From positions 15,646,303-15,682,302 of the forward strand of contig NC_092581.1 in NCBI RefSeq assembly GCF_037975245.1: a DNA stretch of 36,000 bases. Reading direction: 5' to 3'. Shown here one piece after another: positions 23,046 through 33,239 of this stretch. The stretch's first letter is position 1. The number at the start of each line of letters is the position of its first letter. The position numbers were made by a program, and so were the translations under genes. A model generated the notes under the pieces. It was not told the DNA's origin, did not search any database, and worked only from the letters and a program-made list of their open reading frames with translations. The DNA comes from Apostichopus japonicus. Its lineage: Eukaryota > Echinodermata > Holothuroidea > Aspidochirotida > Stichopodidae.

Positions 23046-23874
23046 TGATACTTTTCTGAGTAGCCTACTAGTTTAAAATTCATCAAACTCATCTCAAATA
23101 GATGATTTAGACAAAACCCAGTACCCATATCTATATTCTTTTCTGAGGCTGTGTTTCGGCAGTTACTGTGACAAGATGAATCAAGTTAGATTTACGAAGT
23201 CAGATGTCATGAATATTCAGCAGTAAATGTTAAATGTATATTATGTCATTTTTCATGTCAGAAAATTTGATCATGCTCCAATTTCATCTTTTGATTTGTA
23301 AGATTAATCTCCATTAAAATAAGTATGTCAGGATTCATTGAATGCTGACCTCTAACTTTATTTTCTTTATAAATGAAAGTTAAATTTGCTCCTCTGTTGA
23401 AGTACTTATTGTTAACATCTATTCACTCTAATAATCCTTCAATAGAACACGTTCTTTGATGTTCATATCGACAGCAGACATTATCGCCGGACTCTACTTA
23501 AAGGGGCATTGTCATTGAAAATATATCACCCCAGAGTGATACCACTCCAAACATGTACCAAACATATATCTTGCACGAAAAACGTCTCGAATCTAACAAA
23601 ATATTAGCAAAAAGGAGGAACAATTTCATCAGCAAAGTGGCTATTTATCCAACGATAAGTCACGACAATAAACGCCCTTAATATTACAAACCCATTTCAT
23701 GCAGAAAGGTCACGTCGGGTCACCTCCGCAAATTCCTGGAGTACCCACCGTCCACCTTCAAGGGGTACCAGAAGAGTTGAGTGCTAAAAGGGAGCACATC
23801 ACATGACCAGGCTACATGGTTGGTACATTTTTTTTTGCGCATCTCCTAGTTGACATAGTCGGTCCAGAGTTATG

Positions 23875-24055
23875 TAACTAAGGTCTTATCACACATAGTG
23901 TAGTTCTCTACTCTATCCTACATGCTATGTTAACTAAGTACTTACACATAATTCTCTAGCCTATCCCATGCACTGTATAGTTTGTACACCACACTCTAGT
24001 CTATCCTACGAGATCAATACCCATGAAAGTACTTACCACACATAATTCTACAAAT
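23875..24055 (-). repeat. Tandem duplicates of the WH1 exon 2 splice-donor region
   Basis: The real exon end reads (minus) AGAATTATGTGTGGTAAGTA at about 24051-24032. A second copy about 90 bp downstream reads AGAATTATGTGTAAGTACTT (23955-23936), still with a donor-like GTAAGT at 23945. A third, more diverged copy (AGAACTACACTATGTGTGAT) follows at about 23906-23887. The intervening motif CTCTA(C/G)(T/C)CTATCC(T/C)A recurs at 23907, 23953 and 23995. An exon-intron boundary segment thus appears to have been tandemly copied into the intron. Confidence 0.6.
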
Positions 24056-24158
24056 TTCTCCAGTTCTTCTGGTAGAGTGAAATATAGACCCCAAACTACT
24101 CCCTGCTCTGGATCCTTCCACTGGATGAATTTCTTACTTCGTTTTGCGAGGTGAGTTT
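24037..24158 (-). CDS. TIAM1: WH1/EVH1 domain exon 2 of the TIAM/SIF homolog
   Basis: This 122-nt exon has the acceptor TCATTACAG (exon starts at 24158) and the donor GTG/GTAAGT (exon ends at 24037), entering in phase 1 and leaving in phase 0. It encodes ETHLAKRSKKFIQWKDPEQG followed by VVWGLYFTLPEELEKFVELC and V. The pattern F-x-Q-W-[KR]-D ... V-W-G-L-x-F is the best-known signature of the C-terminal half of EVH1 domains and ends in the usual amphipathic helix. The phenylalanine of WGLYF matches the third aromatic of the ligand-binding triad, so with the previous exon the pocket looks intact. Sequence just beyond the donor contains diverged copies of this exon-intron junction, described separately. 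This is the strongest of the WH1 exons. Confidence 0.8.
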
Positions 24159-24747
24159 CTGTAATGACAACGAAATTCCGGACTGTTAGTTTCTGGAGCT
24201 CATAATCCATCACAAGAGTCAGTGAGGGTTTGTTAAAATTTGTTTAACCTCTCGTAAGTTTGTGCACCCCTCAAACAAGAACACTACCAATCTCTACTGG
24301 AAGGTTAATGGAACACTCTTTTTAACCAACAAAGCTTTTTCTTACAAACTTTTACATTTGCCTACAACCTATAAACCTTTCAGGTAGGCATGTTTGAAAA
24401 TTTGGCAAGAATCTTATTGGAGGAGCCACAACCCTAAAATAGGTGGAAATTGTACATTGCTTTCAGAGAGGCATAAATCAGATATTTTGAGCCAATTCAG
24501 GTACAGTTTCAAAGCTATTTCCACAAAAACTTACATGAAAAATAGACTTACATGAGTGCTGACATAAAAGATGGTTCTGATGGCCCAAAAGTGAAGTTGC
24601 AATTTAACTCTATAAGGAGATTACGATTATATATACTTCATTTGTAAAGGTTTTTTTTTTAAAAAGATCCATCATTTGCAATTATTTTCATAACATCTAT
24701 ACAATTTAAAGTATTATTTAAGCTCTCATAATAAATGAAGACTATAC

Positions 24748-24929
24748 CTGGAAGAATGATGTACCCTTGGATAAAGCCTTGCAGTTCGGGGTCAAAGGTC
24801 GTGACCCTGTAGACGTGTCTGGGTTTTTCTTCCTCGCAGATCAGGACCAACTGTGTCGCTCCATCGGTTATGTTGTCCCAGACAAATCGGTCCCCATTCT
24901 TGGAGAGTGTGAAGACTTGTGCTCTAAAG
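24748..24929 (-). CDS. TIAM1: WH1/EVH1 domain exon 1 of the TIAM/SIF homolog
   Basis: This 182-nt exon has an acceptor of T-rich tract plus CATTACAG (exon begins at 24929) and a donor CAG/GTATAG (exon ends at 24748). It encodes about 60 residues, beginning FRAQVFTLSKNGDRFVWDNI and ending GFIQGYIILP, the first half of an EVH1 fold. The early aromatic (F of QVF) and the tryptophan of FVWDN sit where Ena/VASP-type domains carry the Tyr and Trp of their proline-peptide binding triad. Drosophila Still life carries an N-terminal WH1 domain of this kind, whereas the vertebrate TIAM1 I know starts differently. The exon enters in phase 2 and leaves in phase 1. The expected role is docking of a proline-rich partner to localise the GEF; that is inference from the domain family. 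Confidence 0.75.
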
Positions 24930-25278
24930 CTGTAATGACAAAAAAAAAAATTGAATGTTAAAGCCGATGTGAAAGTGATACAAGGTAGATAGGTCTGTAC
25001 AATGCGGACTTTAATGTGTCACGTGTTATTTCATTTAAACCTCATTAGAACCTTCTTTATTAGACACTTCTTTCTCTCTCTCTCTCTCTTCAACTTTCGG
25101 TTTCTAAAATCTTTTGTTTTAAGTACAATGTGATATTTTAACATGTCATCGCTAGAGGCTAGGTTTTGTAAGTTCACCTATTACACTTCCACTCATGTAA
25201 TACTGTACATACTGTTGCACAGGCTGTACACAGTACAGATCCCTCGTCAACCTTAATAGACCAGGATATCGCACGTAC
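24930..25278 (-). other. Small intron between candidate first exon and WH1 exon
   Basis: 349 bp if the 25279 exon is real, with donor GTACGT and acceptor TTACAG preceded by a strong T-run. It contains a (CT)n tract around 25072-25090. Confidence 0.4.
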
Positions 25279-25376
25279 GTTGTATCTACTCCATTTTGAA
25301 TGGGAATCTTGACGCTTCCCATGACGTGCGAAACACCGTCATGGTCACATGGGTTGGGTCCCAATGTAAGGGGACC
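25279..25376 (-). CDS. Candidate N-terminal exon of the TIAM/SIF homolog
   Basis: A locally GC-richer stretch read on the minus strand, ending at a donor of the form ACAAC/GTACGT at 25279. It leaves two bases that complete a Thr codon with the first base of the WH1 exon at 24929, so the phase fits. A methionine at 25322-25320 gives the start MGSVKIPIQNGVDTT, which runs into the WH1 sequence FRAQVF. Alternatively the exon is internal, with an acceptor after TAGCCAG at 25377, adding 18 residues (GPLTLGPNPCDHDGVSHV) before the Met. The frame stays open upstream to about 25472, so the 5' end is not fixed. Glycine at position 2 recalls the MG start of Still life and TIAM1, but I see no clear N-myristoylation consensus. 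The evidence is phase agreement and composition; I recognise no homology in these residues. Confidence 0.4.
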
Positions 25377-26180
25377 CTGGCTACGGAATGAATATATTTG
25401 CTTCTTGTTTCGTGCCCAGGGTATATCATGGATGATATCTTTTAATGAGTACAGATTAGTCTCAAATTTCATTATGGGAAAGGAAAAGAAATAGCCCGTT
25501 TCTTTCTCTCTATTTCAAACATTACATAGATCTGTGATATTTCCCACAATGGAATCAGATTTTTCTATAGGTCTGTTTGAGGAAGCTGTTCATGCATGAC
25601 AGTTATTTCTCTAGCAAACAGACCTAATGATAGTAGTATCTGGTTAGTGTCTCCTTGAACTGTATCATGCTGTCCATGGTTGCAGATCTGACCAAGCCAA
25701 TTATTTTATTTAAATTACATAAATGAATTCCAAATACAGGGGTTCATCTATATCCAATACTGTGGTTATCTGTCAGCAATTGTACATGAGGACTGTATCG
25801 TATTTTCCACTAATTACCACAATATTCACTAAAACACATTCAAAATACACTCAAAATACACCAAATTTTGCTGTGGTAAATACTGTCTGCCTTGTTTTGC
25901 TGATATGTTCGCAAATATTGCAACCACTGTCAAGGTCGGTAATTGCGCAAAAGTGATAATTGTTTTGTGTATATAGACAGATATTTCTTGGTTCTAGTGA
26001 AGAATATTTCAGCCAGTAGGATAAAAGGACACCCTAGAAATAACATAACATGAATATTAAAGCCTGTATTCATGTATGCAAGTTACCTACACCTACTCGA
26101 ACTTCAAAAACGAACTCTGGAAAAGTTATTGTTAAGGAAAAATTGAACAGTCTTAATAATTATGTACTTTAAAGTGAAAA

Positions 26181-26230
26181 GATCGATATATCTAGATGTA
26201 TCTAGATAAATCTAGATATATCTAGATGTA
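26181..26230 (+). repeat. 10-bp tandem repeat TCTAGATNTA
   Basis: Four exact-period copies (TCTAGATGTA, TCTAGATAAA, TCTAGATATA, TCTAGATGTA from 26191), preceded by a related GATCGATATA. Period 10 matches a helical turn, but nothing else suggests function. Confidence 0.9.
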
Positions 26231-26631
26231 TTGCCATGACCATACATCAGAGTACAAGATTCAACATAGGTACAGGTTTGTCATATTTGTCAAGGCCATC
26301 ATAATTACCCTCGTTTTAGAGCTTAACGATGTACTAGCCCTTGATCCTACCACAATTTTCTGTGAGCACTGCTCATAATAGCTTCCTGATCAAGTGACCA
26401 AATTTATGATTTGATCACGTTCAAACTCAAATGGTCAGTCACTCTTTGAAACAGTTCGGGTGGACACTTCAGAGATTTGCTTTCATTTTCTGGAAAATGA
26501 CTTGATTTTTTAGAAACCTTTTTTCTGCTTGTACCTTGATCAACATGGACTTAATTTCAAAGTCCTACACTGTCAAGAACATGTGTAGGACTGCCGGTTT
26601 TTATGATTAAAATGTAAAACAGTTTAATCTT

Positions 26632-26790
26632 TAGACCAGAGGTCCACAAGCTTCTGGGACCATGAGCCGGGTACATGCAAGAGGAGTGAGTCAGGAGCCA
26701 CCAGATACCCAATCATTAAATCAATGATCCAAAATGTATAAAAGCTACATTGGACTATGGTGGCAAGTTCCGAAAACTGCAGATAAATAT
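26632..26790 (+). mobile_element. Decayed hAT-like (Charlie-type) terminal fragment
   Basis: The sequence ACCAGAGGTCCACAAGCTTC followed by TGGGACCATGAGCCGG and GTCAGGAGCCACCAGA resembles the ends of Charlie/Tip100-type hAT elements, which begin CAG(A/G)GGTCC-CAA-CTT and read into a GGxCCxxGAGCCG block. No matching right end is visible. This is pattern resemblance only. Confidence 0.3.
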
Positions 26791-28561
26791 TTCTGCAACC
26801 CACTGCAATATTTTCTCAAGAAATGGTTAACTGGAAACATATTTCAATATTGAATGTTTAATAAGTTAATGAGTTAAATAGATAAACTAGTGAAAAGGAA
26901 ACTAAATAATAAGCAAAAATGTGACTGAACATTGATTGCCCATGAAAAGAAAAAATAAATCACCTGAAACCCAATATAACTGAGAGCGGAAAACTATGCA
27001 CCTTTCCAACGTTTCATAGCTTCCAAATTCTTAGCACCTCTTGATTGATTTATTGAGAGATTTTAAATTGACCAAAACAGGAAAAGTCTCTACAAACAAT
27101 TTTAGTTTCAACTGCATACAGTTTGATCTTCCCGTTTCACTTTAAACTTGAGACAACCTTCATCGGTAATGCAGTCAGTTAAATAACGGAACCCAATTTT
27201 TTTTCTTTTATTTTTAGTCTTAAAATTTATGAGCAAACAAATTCACCATTAGCAGGTTAATAGAGGCTGCAGTGGTAATTAGGCAAGTGCTAGACTATCG
27301 TTATAATCTCATGATTTACGTTACATATATAAACAAATGAATGGCATAATTTCCAGTCCTTATCTCTACTGAGCATTTCCAAGTGTGTGTATAGAGATGT
27401 ATATGCATATGCACCCATTCGAGCTGCATAGCACGTTTCCCTCGGGAGAGATGGAGAAGTCATTTTGGATCATGAAAACAGAAAACGCCTAAATCTATAA
27501 ACAAAAGTACAGCAAATATAGACAGATTACCGTCTACAGATGATAGATGGATGCAATATAAGGAAGTCATAAAAACAAAACACTAAAACAGGATCGACGA
27601 ATATAGTAGCAGAGCTGTAGGACCGAGAACTTGACACTAGCTTCCATCTTTGGAATGACCCCTCCATGCTATCTCACCCCTCCCCCCCCTTCCCTGTGAC
27701 TGAGCTGTTCCACGAAGATGGGTTCAACTCGTCCAAGTAATTAGTGAAAGGCTCAATATATGTACAGTTCCAAGGAAGGCTGAGAACAATGTATCAACAT
27801 TAATGTATCACCACGGACACATTATAATAGCAGCAATAATTATCTGCTAATTTCCATCATGGCTAACTCTATGTACAACATACAGAAGCTTTAAGTTTTT
27901 AAACTGCACAGCTCTTAAGTGTATATATTCTAGGTATAGTATTTCTGTGTACATTAAATCCATACCTGCTCATTAACATTAAAAATGTAACATACAAATG
28001 TCTAGGTGACAATCCCGTCCGAATCCATGTGGAAAACCTTGATTTCTTGTTATCTTGTAGCAGGCTAACTTTTTAGGCCAAAAGACCAGGAAGGTTTTCT
28101 CTGTTTGATCGAATAAACCTCTGGTAAATATTGTCGCAATGCTACTCATCAAATGCAAAATGTTGCTTTAATGCCGAGCCTAGATTTCTGTTGGATATTT
28201 CTCGGCCATTTACCGTACAGTCATTGTATCACCGTGACTTTCGGGAGGGTCGTTCTGAATTAATGCACTTCTCACTGTCCATAATCCTTGTCAACATAAA
28301 CATAATCGGACCTGTGGGAAGGGATCACTGATCACATGAGATGTTTACGACTACTGAAAGAATGTTCCTAATGAGTAGTCGTAAGAATTTGACTCTGTGG
28401 TAGGTTGGTACAGTATAAATATAGATATCATCTCTGAACTTCAATACATCCATGATTTTGATGGTTATCATCAAGGCTATATAACTCCACGAAGGTGAAT
28501 GCTCCCGGCTGCAGGCTGCATCACACATTACCTAAACAATTAACAACACAATTTAACAAGC

Positions 28562-29255
28562 AATGGCACCTCCATGGCAACCAACTAACTTTACCAGCCA
28601 GACAAAAATACCACCAGAATCATCATGGCATTTGATAGATTGCATTTGTGTTTGCAAAGTTTTTATATTTTTTATTAATCTCTTATAATTCAGAATATAA
28701 ATTTTAATATATAATCATTAATCAGCACCCATCTTCTTGAAATTGAATGGTTATCTGCTAGTATGATCTTTGAATATATATGCAAAAGAGCATAATTAGC
28801 ATATATCATGCATGGCAACTAACATTTATATGCCAGGAAAAGTACCATTTAATCTGGTGAATTATCTTCGAGCTTGCACAAACCATCTTGATTAAATACC
28901 TTGTACTACTTCAGAGCACAACCAGAGATTATCAACACCCTAAGTGGATAGGTGACATCTGCTAGAAATTACATGGTTATATGTTAGATTTGTCTGAGAA
29001 TTAATGGAATAAGGATAATTGTCACCTCCCTGACAACTAACACATTACATGCCAGGAGAAATACCAAGTAATCATGATGATGAATTAACTGTGGGCTTGC
29101 AAAATTTATTGTTCACTAATATCGGACTACTTAGAGAGCTTTAAACCACAGGTTATCAACACCCAGTTGATTGATAAGGAAAAATCTGCTAAAAACAAAA
29201 TGGATAGTCTAATATGCTAGAATGGTCTGAGGATAATAGAAATAGCTATGGTAAT
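28562..29255 (+). repeat. Three diverged tandem copies of a ~230-bp unit
   Basis: Copies begin near 28562, 28808 and 29021. Shared landmarks in order are: GGCAAC(C)AACTAAC or GACAACTAAC; (TG)CCAG(G/A)..AAAATACCA or AAATACCAAGTAATCAT; GC(A/T)TGCAAA or GCTTGCA(C)AA; TTATCAACACCC (copies 2 and 3; CAGCACCCATC in copy 1); ATCTGCTA; and TATGNTAGATTG- or TATGCTAGAATGGTCTGAG-like ends. Divergence is high with many indels, so this is an old duplication. Confidence 0.6.
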
Positions 29256-29538
29256 GTTAAAGTAATACAAAGCCTATTGTGGTTGAATTAGATTGTGTTC
29301 TGCTTCACAACCAGCTAGTACTTCATTAATTATTACACTCAATTTCGTCACAAAAATAGAATCTCAATTATTTGTTTCGGTAATAAAGCCGCAGTACTTG
29401 TTCATTGAAACCCATAGTAAATCGATCTGATGAGAGCACAATGTGAAAGTAAATGTGAACTCATGTACGCACTATACATCAATGAACTATATGAGGTGGG
29501 AAAATCCAAAGAAAGGAAGTACCGTGACTGCATAGCAG

Positions 29539-29575
29539 GAGGTGAGAGGGGAGGGGAGGGTAGGGGAGGGGAGGA
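29539..29575 (+). repeat. G-rich tract with G-quadruplex potential
   Basis: Repeated GGGGAGGGGAGGG-type sequence on the plus strand with at least five runs of three or four G separated by single bases. It fits the G3+N1-7 quadruplex pattern. Confidence 0.7.
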
Positions 29576-29919
29576 TAATACATTTTAAAGGAAACTTGCA
29601 ATAGAAGACCCAAGTCCTCAAAGAGAAAAACAGCAATGATTTTTGCTTTCCGTGTTAGTAGATTTTTAAAACTATTAATAGTAAATGCTCTATCAACAAT
29701 GATGCAAGCTATTCTTTAGATGATTAACGTTCTAAATATAGTACTCAATTTTCTTCTTCTGCTCAAGTACTCAGTTTGAGTTGTAACCCTCATCGAAACC
29801 AAATATAGTCTGGATTTGAAGTGTGGAATCAGCAACTCTAGAAAATCTACTTTGGATTTTTTATTTCAACTATTTAACCTCTATCTAAGTTTGAAGGAGT
29901 ATTGCTTGGGTTTCTAGAG

Positions 29920-30215
29920 CCATTTGGTTTTTCAACCTTGGGTGCCCAGAGAAGCTCAGGGGGGTCTTTGAGGGGGAGAAGGGGTCAGCAGGGGATACAT
30001 GGACAAATTGTGATCCGTAAAAGCTGAACGGGTCTGTCCACACTTCCATGGATTATACAGTCAAGGCTGACAAGTATGAACGTGCCACCTCGGGGCACAG
30101 AAAACCAATTTGGATTTGAACGGAGGTCATTGGCAATACTCTGAGAGCCCATGACCATTTCTTCATTGTCCCTAGGGTCCATGGATGCAATAAAAAAATA
30201 GGTTGAGAACCTAAG
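29920..30215. mobile_element. Decayed hAT-like MITE
   Basis: The left side reads TTTGGTTTTTCAACCTTGGG and the right side GGTCCATGGATGCAATAAAA followed by AATAGGTTGAGAACCTA. Pairing of GGTT-TCAACCT with AGGTTGAGAACC, and the GGTCCATGGA-AAAAA-GGTTGAGAACC ending, are the layout of hAT non-autonomous elements known from many animals. The interior is G+C-richer than its flanks. Terminal bases and an 8-bp target duplication are not clear, so it is old or misbounded. Confidence 0.45.
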
Positions 30216-32699
30216 CAGGGATTAATGTATCTGGCATTGCAGAGCAAAATGTTACATTTGAAATTGGCTAAAGAAATTATTCCAAGTTACACACCAGTGT
30301 CGGTACGCAGATATTAAGAAACAGAACTTTTTCATTTCAGTATTTTATGGAAAGCCAAATTCATTATAACCTCAAACTACTAAATTACAAATGTGAGTAT
30401 ATACTAGAATTAATCCCCTGCAAGCTATGTACAGTATATATTGCTTATGTGTATAAATCATAGCAATTTCACTCTTCAGAACTATACACTCAGTTTAGGG
30501 GAAATGAAAACCTTCATGATAATTATGTGACATCACATGGATATGAGAGAAGAACTTTATAAGGAAATTAGATTACAAAAACAAAACCACTAGGATTTAA
30601 GGAGAAAGGACGGCTGGTAGTCCACAACGTCCGATAATATTTCACTGACCTTTGCAGATATATGTTAACATGATTCCCAGAGTTTAGATCCTGGTGCTTA
30701 ATCGATGGTAATATATATATTGGTGATTTGACATTGGTTCCAGGAAGCTAAGAGGTCTCTTACAAGATCGTGAGTGATGTATATGACATATATTTAGTAT
30801 TAATTACAATCGTTTCCTTATGCCAATATCTTTGATATTTATAGTTCAACGTGTGGTAGATTTATGACTGAAGTTAAGAGTTGCCTCTGCATGACCATGA
30901 AAGCACCATCCACTAGGTCAATCTCCCTCTCTCGAAAAAAAAAAAATATATTAACAACCAGTATCACTTCCAAATGCATGATCATAACTTTTATAAGAAG
31001 GTAATACTGGAAAGCTAAGTGTATTTCCAGCCTAAGTTCTTACTATCAAATCTTGTTTTCAAAAAAATTGAAAGTCTACCACGAAAGAGTTTAGCATTTT
31101 TCACTTTTTTTTACCTCTGACAGGGATATGCCAAACAATTAAGGACACCGATTGTAACTCCAAAACTTACAAATTCACTCCAGTGGTGAAGGTAGTCGGG
31201 TCGGCACTACCCACAAGTTTGCCATACAAGCAGCTAAATAATCGCACTCAGTTTACAGGTTCAATAATGGGATGTTTACAATGCTGTCCACAGAGGTGTT
31301 AATTTTAAACTGTTAAAATAGCCTCACTCTGTGGGGTCTCCTAATCCATCAGATGCAACTACATTCAACCTTGAATTCCTTCTCCGAATAAATATTTAGC
31401 CAATATAGCCAATTTTCTTTTAACCTTCTGTCACATATGTTTCCCCCTTTCCAACCCCCTTCTCCCTTGGCCCCCAACCTCCCTTCTCTGGCCTTCATCC
31501 CTTCCATTTTAAGTATACAGTTTAACAATTCCTCACATCAATTTGCATTTGAAAAGATACTATTTGTGCTGTTACTTACCAGCTCTGCATAATTATTACA
31601 GTGATGTCCAAAATACACAATTTTCAAAATACAATTTAGAATGCTGAAAAGTGATGCTTGATCTCAGTCAATTGCTCCTCACTTGGTCTGCATATATATA
31701 ATGTATGGTACCAAGGCAGAACTACCTAACATATCAGCACTTCCTTTTTTTTCACTTTTTTTTCACAGCAATATCACTTTTACATGAAACTAAATTGATT
31801 TTTTTCTGGTTTTAAGGAAATGTTCATGCTACCGACCCAGATGAAAACAAACATTATAGCAACAGGGTGCCCCCAAATATGTACCGGATCACATTGTTAT
31901 CTGCTTTAATGATAGCAAACTGAAAAAGGAAAGAAAAACACAGAAAGCTTCCTTTCCTTTCCAACTGGAAGACATCCCAATTATGAAAACACAAAATGGG
32001 TTAAAGTATATATATGTATTATAGCCCTTCATACACCTCCAAAGTAATCTATACTGTAGTTCATATGTCCTTCCAACCCTCACAACCTTTATCTCATGAC
32101 CCCCTCCCAAACAGTAAACCCATCCCAAATTAAAGGCCTCTTTTCTTTAACATCAAATATAAATCATGCTAAAGTACAGATACTTTTCAGAAAAGTCACC
32201 CAAGATAGATAGAGCCTGGGCGCAACAAACCTTGAAAACGACTTCTTCCGCTCTCAACCCTAGTTCCCTTACATTCAGAATGTAATATATTGATATTGAA
32301 AACACTGTTTTGCCAAGTGAAATACCACAAGGTGTTCAATCCGGTGCTGGGTGTTAAATTTGTAACCTGTTTATTATATATAATTAACTTTAATGTAAAT
32401 GTTTATTTACATGTAAATGCAGATCAGGCGTGATTTGAACCCTGCAACAGACTGGGATTGAGGGAGGATCAGACCCCTCATTTAGTGTTAAATTTGTAAT
32501 GTAAATTTAACACAGAGCTCTCAGGTCGACTTGAGATCAGCAGTGACTTTTCAACTTCCGTTGCTGTTTGCTACACGCGTAATTTGACAAAAAAGTAGTA
32601 GGCATTAGAAGCAGCGCTGAATATCACACGCCTCAAATGGTTTTGTGCCCATTCTTCATGTGAAGAAACCTGAATCTCCTGTTCGGCGATCCCTGAGCG

Positions 32700-32900
32700 A
32701 CGAGGTCCGGCGTACCAATGATGGGATCCGACGTTCCGGGGACGGGTTCCGACGTACTGGGGGCAGGGTCCGACGTACCGGGGACGGGTTCCGACGTACC
32801 GGGGACGGGGCCCGACGTACCGGGGACTGGGTTCAACGTACCGGGTACGGGGTCCGACGTTCCGGGGATGGGATCCTACGTACTGAGGACGGGGTGTAAT
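32700..32900. repeat. GC-rich 21-bp minisatellite, about nine copies
   Basis: The unit is close to GGGATCCGACGTTCCGGGGA plus one base, rich in CpG, with ACGT in nearly every copy. The 21-bp period keeps frames open: two plus frames (32645-32899, heptads like RRTGDGF; 32718-32945, heptads like GSDVPGT) and two minus frames (32571-32918, heptads like RPRYVGT; 32633-32836, heptads like PVPGTSE) all run through. With at least four frames open, openness says little about coding. No splice sites or homology support a gene. Confidence 0.92.
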
Positions 32901-33200
32901 GTAATCGCAGGGATTCAAACCAATTTAATGCAACTAGAACACTAGAGTGGGTCCTGATCTGTTGTGTGTTTATGCTGCCAACTGCAGTTAGTTAGATTGA
33001 GGGGTATAGGAGCAAACAGAATTGACATAGAACTCTTGTATTTACATCAACGGGATGAATCCAAGTATGTGTGAATATAACCACGGCTTGTTCATTTGGG
33101 ACAGAAAGTTACAATGGAACTCAAAAGATAGCTAGATTGACATTGATAGAATAGAAAGTCCTTGAAAGGATAGTCCAGGGGAAAAGTTGAACTTTTTGGC

Positions 33201-33239
33201 TTGAACTCGTTAAATATGTTGAATATTGAACGAGTTGAA
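33201..33239. repeat. Short inverted repeat
   Basis: TTGAACTCGTT (33201-33211) pairs with AACGAGTTGAA (33229-33239) at 10 of 11 positions around a 17-base loop. Confidence 0.6.

Larger units (their letters stand above)
14744..24036 (-). other. Large intron(s) between the WH1 and linker exons
   Basis: 9.3 kb with phase 0 at both ends (GTAAGT at 24036, TTTGCAG at 14744). Compatible phase allows direct splicing, but another phase-0 linker exon could lie inside, for example near 22725-22776. It holds two TTAA-ended elements, a foldback, the 43-bp array, short AT-rich palindromes (16120-16200), a 12-bp GTATACGTGCAG array and, at the 24 kb end, copies of the donor region. Apart from these I see AT-rich unique sequence. 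Confidence 0.6.
5734..25376 (-). other. TIAM1: TIAM/Still-life family RacGEF gene, N-terminal part (gene span)
   Basis: This is the span of the exons I can chain into one minus-strand gene. Every join keeps phase: exon lengths 44 (from the candidate ATG), 182, 122, 1134, 334, 84 and 98 nt sum to 1998 nt. The product begins with a WH1/EVH1 domain, then a long polar linker, then the first PH domain typical of TIAM1/2 and Drosophila Still life. In that family the PH is followed by a coiled coil, a Ras-binding domain, PDZ and a catalytic DH-PH that activates Rac at membranes and cell contacts; none of these are in the window. The join from 24037 to 14743 (9.3 kb) is inferred from phase only, and a further linker exon could sit inside it. 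Family assignment is firm from PH and WH1 similarity; TIAM1 versus TIAM2 orthology is not decidable here. Confidence 0.85.

Noticed and set aside
23498-23880. Another TTAA-ended element starting TTAAAGGGGCATTGTC
   Set aside because: The left end looks similar to the others, but I found no matching right end ending in CTTTAA nearby, so the element is not supported.
25152-25472. Whole 106-codon minus frame as a gene
   Set aside because: Only the part to the donor at 25279 joins in phase to the WH1 exon. The remainder reads through the presumed intron.
28325-28528. Minus frame starting MCDAACSREH as an upstream exon
   Set aside because: There is a weak acceptor-like TTGTTTAG before it, but no convincing donor and no homology.
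32425-32460. Possible tRNA or SINE B box (minus strand GGGTTCAAATCACG)
   Set aside because: No A box or cloverleaf can be drawn upstream. A second weak B-box-like match at 32908-32920 also lacks an A box.
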